This document shows, piece after piece, positions 13,546-17,534 of a DNA stretch of 17,534 nucleotides. The notes beneath the pieces were generated by a model, which did no database searches, had not been told where the DNA came from, and saw only the letters and a program-made list of their open reading frames with translations. Where the stretch lies: positions 1 to 17,534 of the forward strand of contig CACAUH010000027.1 of the NCBI GenBank assembly GCA_902535565.1, read 5' to 3'. Position 1 is the first letter of the stretch. Each line of letters begins with the position of its first letter. The position numbers and the translations under genes were made by a program. The DNA is from an uncultured Bacteroidota bacterium. GTDB taxonomy: Bacteria > Bacteroidota > Bacteroidia > Flavobacteriales > UA16.

Positions 13546-15603
13546 TCAATCCCCGGCAATTGAGCAGGGCTCTCCGAAATAAGACAAGACCACGAGGACA
13601 TCAGCAACTCCCACAAGTCCATCTCCATCCACATCGGGCGGACAGCTTAAATCCACTGCGATGCATTGTTCGTCTGCCTGAGACCAAACGGTTCCTGTTC
13701 CACAAAATGTCTGGTAGGTGCACGACCCATCATCCTCAATGGCAGCAGGGTCGAAATTGTCTGCGACAGCCACCGTACAGCCCGAATATTCACTCGAGTA
13801 TTCAGACCAGTTAACGGCAAACGGCACCGAAAACAGTCCGTAGAACCAAAAAACAGAACCGAAAACGGGTTCCCCGATCACCACCCAACGGTTCAAACCA
13901 TTGAGGTCATCTCCATTCCATTGCACACCTGTCCACTTGGGCGGAACGACAAGATGCAGCTCCAAGGAGTCACCTTGAGCCTGTCCGAACTCAACCTGAA
14001 CCTCGTTGGCGGCCTCAACGAATCGATAGGCCGAATCGACCACCAAATCGTGATGTACTTCCCTAGTGCCATCTGGCCAGAAAATCTCGAGGCTGTCCGC
14101 AGCCTGACTGGTAGCCAAACCAAAAAACTGAGCTGTGCTATGCTGCACGTACAAATCCTCACCCGCGCGCAACGTGCGTTGTTGCCTTCTCCCGGGCGAG
14201 TGCAGCACCATTTTGGTTCCGATGGCTTCGGAATTAGAATATGAACCACAAACTGACACCGTGATGCCGCCATGCTCAGGATGGGTCGATTCCACTTGAT
14301 TCAACCAAACTGTTGCAAAAGGCCCAGTACCAAGCCCAACTCCATCAGGGTCGCCGTCACAATCTACATCCCCTCGAGCAATGCAATACATGGGCCTGTC
14401 TCGCCCCTCCCAATCCGATGTGTCTTCCTCAAATTCCAAGATGCCCCCACTTTCCGGAAGAATCTGGCGATACAAGTAATTGTCATAAACCTCTACTTCA
14501 TTGGGGGAACCCTCAAAAATGAAGGGATTGGTCGCGATCATGAGTTCTTCTGCACCATCCAAGTCCTGATCGACCCACATGGCACCCCAGGACCAGCGAG
14601 TTGCATCAACGCCCACCAAAGAAGAAACTTCGAGCCATTGTCCCGAAACATGACGATCGAAAAACCCAGCCGTTAACTGCGAGTGGGGGTAATAATCATC
14701 CACCTGCTGGTTCGTCACAAAAATCTCCTCCATGCCATCCTGGTCAGGGTCTCCAACTGTAATTGACATGGAAGCCATGGAGACATCCAACCCAATTAAA
14801 TCCGCTGACTCGATAAAAGTCCCATCGCCTGAATTGATATAAGCGCGGTTCGTCTCCGGTTCCCCACAATCCCCTTGGATACCGGCGTCATCGATGACGA
14901 AAAGATCGAGTAGAGCATCATCGTTGAGGTGCAGCCACACCCCTTGAAAAGTCGGGCGAGAACCGTCGGCAATTCCAGAGTACACAGACATGTCAACAAA
15001 CACTCCATCCTCATGGCCGAGAAGCACATTTTCACTCATCCAAATATCCTCACAAGGCAAAGAGTATATCGAGACCATCACATCGAGATCGCCATCCACA
15101 TCCATGTCGCAAAAAGCCATTCCAAGCGCGTGGCGGTTGGTTAGGATGTCCCAACCCCACTCTTCACTTCGGTCAATGAAACTCCCACCTTCATTGATCC
15201 ACAACTGACTTTTTGATTCTTCTCCAAACCCGGAGAATGCCGAAAGCTCCATGCCCGCTGTGTGCAAAAAGTCACGATCACCATCGTTATCAATATCCAA
15301 CCAAAATAGCGCTATGGGTCGACCAGTGGATGGGGTAATCCCCAAATCCACTTCTTGGAATCCATCCGGACCACCTGTGAAGAAATCGAGCCCACCAGAC
15401 GCGTTGGCCAAAGTCAAATCATCCCAACCGTCAAGGTTAAAGTCCACTAAGCTCACCCCCTGCCCGAATAGATTTGTATACGCCAAAATTTCAGGATCCG
15501 GTTCGCTGAGCATCCATTGTGCACTCACCGAGTGCCCAAGTGCGACAAAAACCAGAACATGAAACCAACAAGACTTCAAAATGATGTCCAAGTTGAATAG
15601 CAT
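13546..15603 (-). CDS. Secreted FG-GAP/VCBS-repeat protein with ASPIC/UnbV domain and dockerin-like C-terminus
   Basis: With the ATG at 15603 the protein has 685 residues and a signal peptide (about 1-29, cleavage near VSAQ). A TTG three codons upstream is a less likely start. FG-GAP calcium loops of the type DxDxDGxxD occur at about 54-62, 102-110, 166-174, 285-293, 345-353 and 412-420, which indicates a beta-propeller similar to integrin alpha heads. An ASPIC/UnbV domain follows (about 459-530, ...SLEIFWPDGTREVH...). Then come an unassigned beta region, a GC...DDGSC module (608-628) and a terminal dockerin-like loop, PDVDGDGLVGVADVLVVLSY (about 656-675), before the end at EPCSIAGD. FG-GAP/UnbV proteins are abundant in marine Bacteroidota, and their usual role in adhesion or carbohydrate binding is inferred. 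It starts 35 bases after the upstream gene and is 24 bases from fadH. Confidence 0.88.
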   Translation of the reverse strand: MLFNLDIILKSCWFHVLVFVALGHSVSAQWMLSEPDPEILAYTNLFGQGVSLVDFNLDGWDDLTLANASGGLDFFTGGPDGFQEVDLGITPSTGRPIALFWLDIDNDGDRDFLHTAGMELSAFSGFGEESKSQLWINEGGSFIDRSEEWGWDILTNRHALGMAFCDMDVDGDLDVMVSIYSLPCEDIWMSENVLLGHEDGVFVDMSVYSGIADGSRPTFQGVWLHLNDDALLDLFVIDDAGIQGDCGEPETNRAYINSGDGTFIESADLIGLDVSMASMSITVGDPDQDGMEEIFVTNQQVDDYYPHSQLTAGFFDRHVSGQWLEVSSLVGVDATRWSWGAMWVDQDLDGAEELMIATNPFIFEGSPNEVEVYDNYLYRQILPESGGILEFEEDTSDWEGRDRPMYCIARGDVDCDGDPDGVGLGTGPFATVWLNQVESTHPEHGGITVSVCGSYSNSEAIGTKMVLHSPGRRQQRTLRAGEDLYVQHSTAQFFGLATSQAADSLEIFWPDGTREVHHDLVVDSAYRFVEAANEVQVEFGQAQGDSLELHLVVPPKWTGVQWNGDDLNGLNRWVVIGEPVFGSVFWFYGLFSVPFAVNWSEYSSEYSGCTVAVADNFDPAAIEDDGSCTYQTFCGTGTVWSQADEQCIAVDLSCPPDVDGDGLVGVADVLVVLSYFGEPCSIAGD
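13573..13782 (-). other. GCT/DDGSC module plus dockerin-like motif at the C-terminus of the FG-GAP protein
   Basis: Bases 13782-13720 encode the Cys module GCTVAVADNFDP...DDGSC, and bases about 13638-13573 encode a single dockerin-like EF-hand loop DVDGDGLVGVADVL. The same two elements occur, in different order, in the 1026-residue protein. A true cellulosomal dockerin has two such loops; only one is visible here. Confidence 0.7.
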
Positions 15604-15638
15604 CACAACCAAAATACAAGAACATCCAACGGCGAGAG

Positions 15639-17534
15639 TTAATCGAACTCGGAAAACCGGTCAACAAATTCGTTCCTGCGGCCCCGCGATGGGAGAATCT
15701 GATAAATGAACCGTCCCTCGTCCTCCTTGAAGCGGCGCTTGTCGTCCTTGAGGTCTGTGATGGCCTCGATGAACTGCTGGTCCTTGCTCGTGACGTTCAT
15801 CACCCCATTCTTGTACTCGAAGTAATACCAGTTCTCTTCATCCAAATGGAAGTAAATCCGCAAGATGCCCTTGGTTCCTGCGAGGCTCCATTCCACACGG
15901 CCAGGCACCCGTCGGAACACCGGCACCTTGTCCATGGAGACAATGCCAATGCCGTTTTCGCCACTGACAAATGCGTCTTCGCTTGCGTCCCAAGTGAGGT
16001 CCAGCCCCGTCAGGAGCAACCGGTGCTGAATGGACGCCGGTGTCTTCTTGAACACCCCCATCAAGGTCATGCCACCCAGCACCTCATCTGCACCTTCCAG
16101 CCCCAGCCACTCGCGGAGACTGGGCTCAAAGGTGGTTTGTGTGATGTCCAGCGGAATGGCCGTCGGCCAAGCCCGAATCTGCTCTGCAAACAACTTCCAA
16201 ATCGCATCTTCAAAAGGGAAGTCCATGCCGACCGTGAGCGAGGCTTCGATTCCCGTGCCTGTAGGAAACGCTTTGATCGACCCTGCCGAGCGCTGCGTCA
16301 CCATGCCATAATCCACAGGCAGGCGAACCGGTCCGGACCCCGTCACCTCGCAGGACCCGGCATCGAGCTCGATGAGCGTCCCCGGCAGATTGGGCTGCAT
16401 CATCTTGTCGGGGCTGCCCGCCTGGTATTTGCCAGACCGCTTGTCGTAGCGCAACTCCCCACTGGCCGACAGAATCGAGAACTCCCGATTGGACCGAATC
16501 TCGTCCACAAAGGCACCATAAGGCCCACCTCCCGGCTCATCCACATCCCTTAGGTATGCGCCAATGCCGAGGTGGTCCATCATCGGAGACCGCAGCGCCG
16601 TGTCCAACGGGATTCTGACATCCTTGGGGTCGATCACCGCTGAGAAGAGCAGCTGCTGTTTGTCGGTTTCCGGACACGCCGCCTCGAGTGAAACGGCCCC
16701 GTCAAACTCGAGGTGCTCACGCGCCGCTGCAAGCCGCACATCCCCCGAGAAACCAAAGAATGGACTGAGACCAAAGCCTTCTTGGATTGGAATCACACCT
16801 TGCCCGACCGTTTCCCCGCTTGTGTCGACCTCAACCACCTCGAGGCGAATGAGTTGCTCTAGCCCGTTCTCGTCCTCATAGAAAAGGCTCGCTTCGGCTT
16901 CGTAATCAAACCGCCCCAGAATGTCCACCTGCGCATCAAACAACCGGTGATGCCGAGTAACCACATTGGCCACGATACCCGCACGATATAGCCTGTCCAT
17001 CTGTGCGCGTCGGCGCACCGTCACGCGGCCGCTGTCGGGTTCCACGAAGGCATCCGCTGTCCGGATAAACTTCACTTCCTCACATTGGATAACCGCCTCT
17101 GATATGTCATAAAAAGCCGTAGGCGCAAGGAAATTCAGGCTGTCCTGGTCATTGCGCGTGGAATAAAAATTGGACTTGGAAACCGCCTCATCCGTATCAA
17201 TCACAAAGTCCTGAAGCGCCTCACGGCTAGAGGTCATGGCCATCTCATCCTTGTCCATATACCACTTGAACTCGTCCATGTAGCAGATGTACTGGTTGGC
17301 TGGCAACTCAATCTTGGTCTCGCCATCGTTTGATGCAAATTCACCAATGCGCGTATCGAAATCGATGGTGCAATGCACATTGTCGGTTTTGAAAGCCAGT
17401 GCCCCTTCGACGCGCTGGTCGAGCTGAAAAGCAGCTGTGTCACTCAGAATCCTTCGGCGGTCCAACCCGAAAAAGTCAGAGGTTAAAGAAGCGCCGCCAA
17501 AGCGCATTCTTCCTTTCGCACTCATTCCCGTGTC
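15639..17534 (-). CDS. C-terminal part of a large uncharacterised Bacteroidota protein, 5' end beyond window
   Basis: The frame is open from the right edge (codons before the ATG at 17525 are also sense) to the stop at 15639, giving at least 631 residues. There is no signal peptide at the internal ATG, so the true start is very probably outside the window. The chain is rich in beta strands and charged residues, with no cysteine-rich or transmembrane stretches. Recurrent phrases such as LPANQYICYMDEFKWYMDKD, NFLAPTAFYDISEAVIQCEE and a basic end (LKDDKRRFKEDEGRFIYQIL) remind me of a large protein of unknown function conserved in Bacteroidota; the memory is not strong enough to name a family. 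Repeated strand-rich units in the N-terminal half could suggest a long envelope-spanning or LPS-transport-like beta structure, but this is weak inference. It is upstream of, and 35 bases from, the FG-GAP gene. Confidence 0.8.
   Translation of the reverse strand, partial: DTGMSAKGRMRFGGASLTSDFFGLDRRRILSDTAAFQLDQRVEGALAFKTDNVHCTIDFDTRIGEFASNDGETKIELPANQYICYMDEFKWYMDKDEMAMTSSREALQDFVIDTDEAVSKSNFYSTRNDQDSLNFLAPTAFYDISEAVIQCEEVKFIRTADAFVEPDSGRVTVRRRAQMDRLYRAGIVANVVTRHHRLFDAQVDILGRFDYEAEASLFYEDENGLEQLIRLEVVEVDTSGETVGQGVIPIQEGFGLSPFFGFSGDVRLAAAREHLEFDGAVSLEAACPETDKQQLLFSAVIDPKDVRIPLDTALRSPMMDHLGIGAYLRDVDEPGGGPYGAFVDEIRSNREFSILSASGELRYDKRSGKYQAGSPDKMMQPNLPGTLIELDAGSCEVTGSGPVRLPVDYGMVTQRSAGSIKAFPTGTGIEASLTVGMDFPFEDAIWKLFAEQIRAWPTAIPLDITQTTFEPSLREWLGLEGADEVLGGMTLMGVFKKTPASIQHRLLLTGLDLTWDASEDAFVSGENGIGIVSMDKVPVFRRVPGRVEWSLAGTKGILRIYFHLDEENWYYFEYKNGVMNVTSKDQQFIEAITDLKDDKRRFKEDEGRFIYQILPSRGRRNEFVDRFSEFD

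Noticed and set aside
1..17534. Mobile element, phage, defence island or biosynthetic cluster
   Set aside because: No transposase, integrase, attachment repeats, nuclease/toxin pairs, restriction genes or synthase genes are visible; the secreted proteins are better explained as ordinary Bacteroidota surface proteins.

Overview
The window looks like a chromosomal segment of a member of the Bacteroidota, most likely an uncultured, rather GC-rich (mid-50s % by eye, not computed) member of the Flavobacteriales. The evidence is: promoter elements of the Bacteroidota type (TTTG-like -33 plus TAnnTTTG-like -7) rather than sigma-70 boxes; starts without Shine-Dalgarno sequences; a TPR/PD40 protein of the OmpA/PorE-like type; FISUMP domains; GCTD...DGSC cysteine motifs and dockerin-like ends on secreted proteins; and a GH109-type oxidoreductase fold. 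No phage, insertion sequence, CRISPR array, tRNA or 16S/23S/5S rRNA gene was seen.

Layout. 1-1611 (-): N-terminal 537 residues of a secreted TPR + PD40-propeller protein running off the left edge. 1735-3366 (+): pruA, the proline-catabolic glutamate-semialdehyde dehydrogenase, with a good Bacteroidota promoter just upstream. A symmetric hairpin (3389-3414) ends both pruA and the convergent gene 3438-4244 (-), a chromatin-like protein with AT-hooks, a probable winged helix and a histone H1-like Lys/Ala tail made of 42-nt repeats. 4370-4705 (-): the RNase P RNA gene rnpB with promoter and terminator. 4967-5539 (+): rluE, a 23S rRNA pseudouridine synthase. 5552-8632 (-): a 1026-residue secreted modular protein. 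8749-10161 (+): a Tat-exported GH109-type Gfo/Idh/MocA protein. 10368-11348 (-): a small secreted FISUMP protein. 11467-13521 (-): fadH, 2,4-dienoyl-CoA reductase. 13546-15603 (-): a secreted FG-GAP/ASPIC-UnbV protein ending in a dockerin-like motif. 15639-17534 (-): the C-terminal 631 residues of a large unrecognised protein that runs off the right edge.

How they fit together. Housekeeping functions (proline and unsaturated fatty acid catabolism, tRNA maturation, rRNA modification, nucleoid organisation) alternate with a set of exported proteins. Three exported proteins (5552-8632, 10368-11348, 13546-15603) share the same short cysteine module (GC..., then DDGSC), two share a dockerin-like EF-hand motif at opposite ends, and two share FISUMP domains. 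None has a recognisable type IX secretion sorting domain at its C-terminus. This shared set of modules is the most interesting feature of the window, but I see no defence system, biosynthetic cluster or other clearly new multi-gene machine. The last three complete or partial genes on the right (15639-17534, 13546-15603, 11467-13521) are co-directional with gaps of 35 and 24 bases and may be co-transcribed, although their functions look unrelated.
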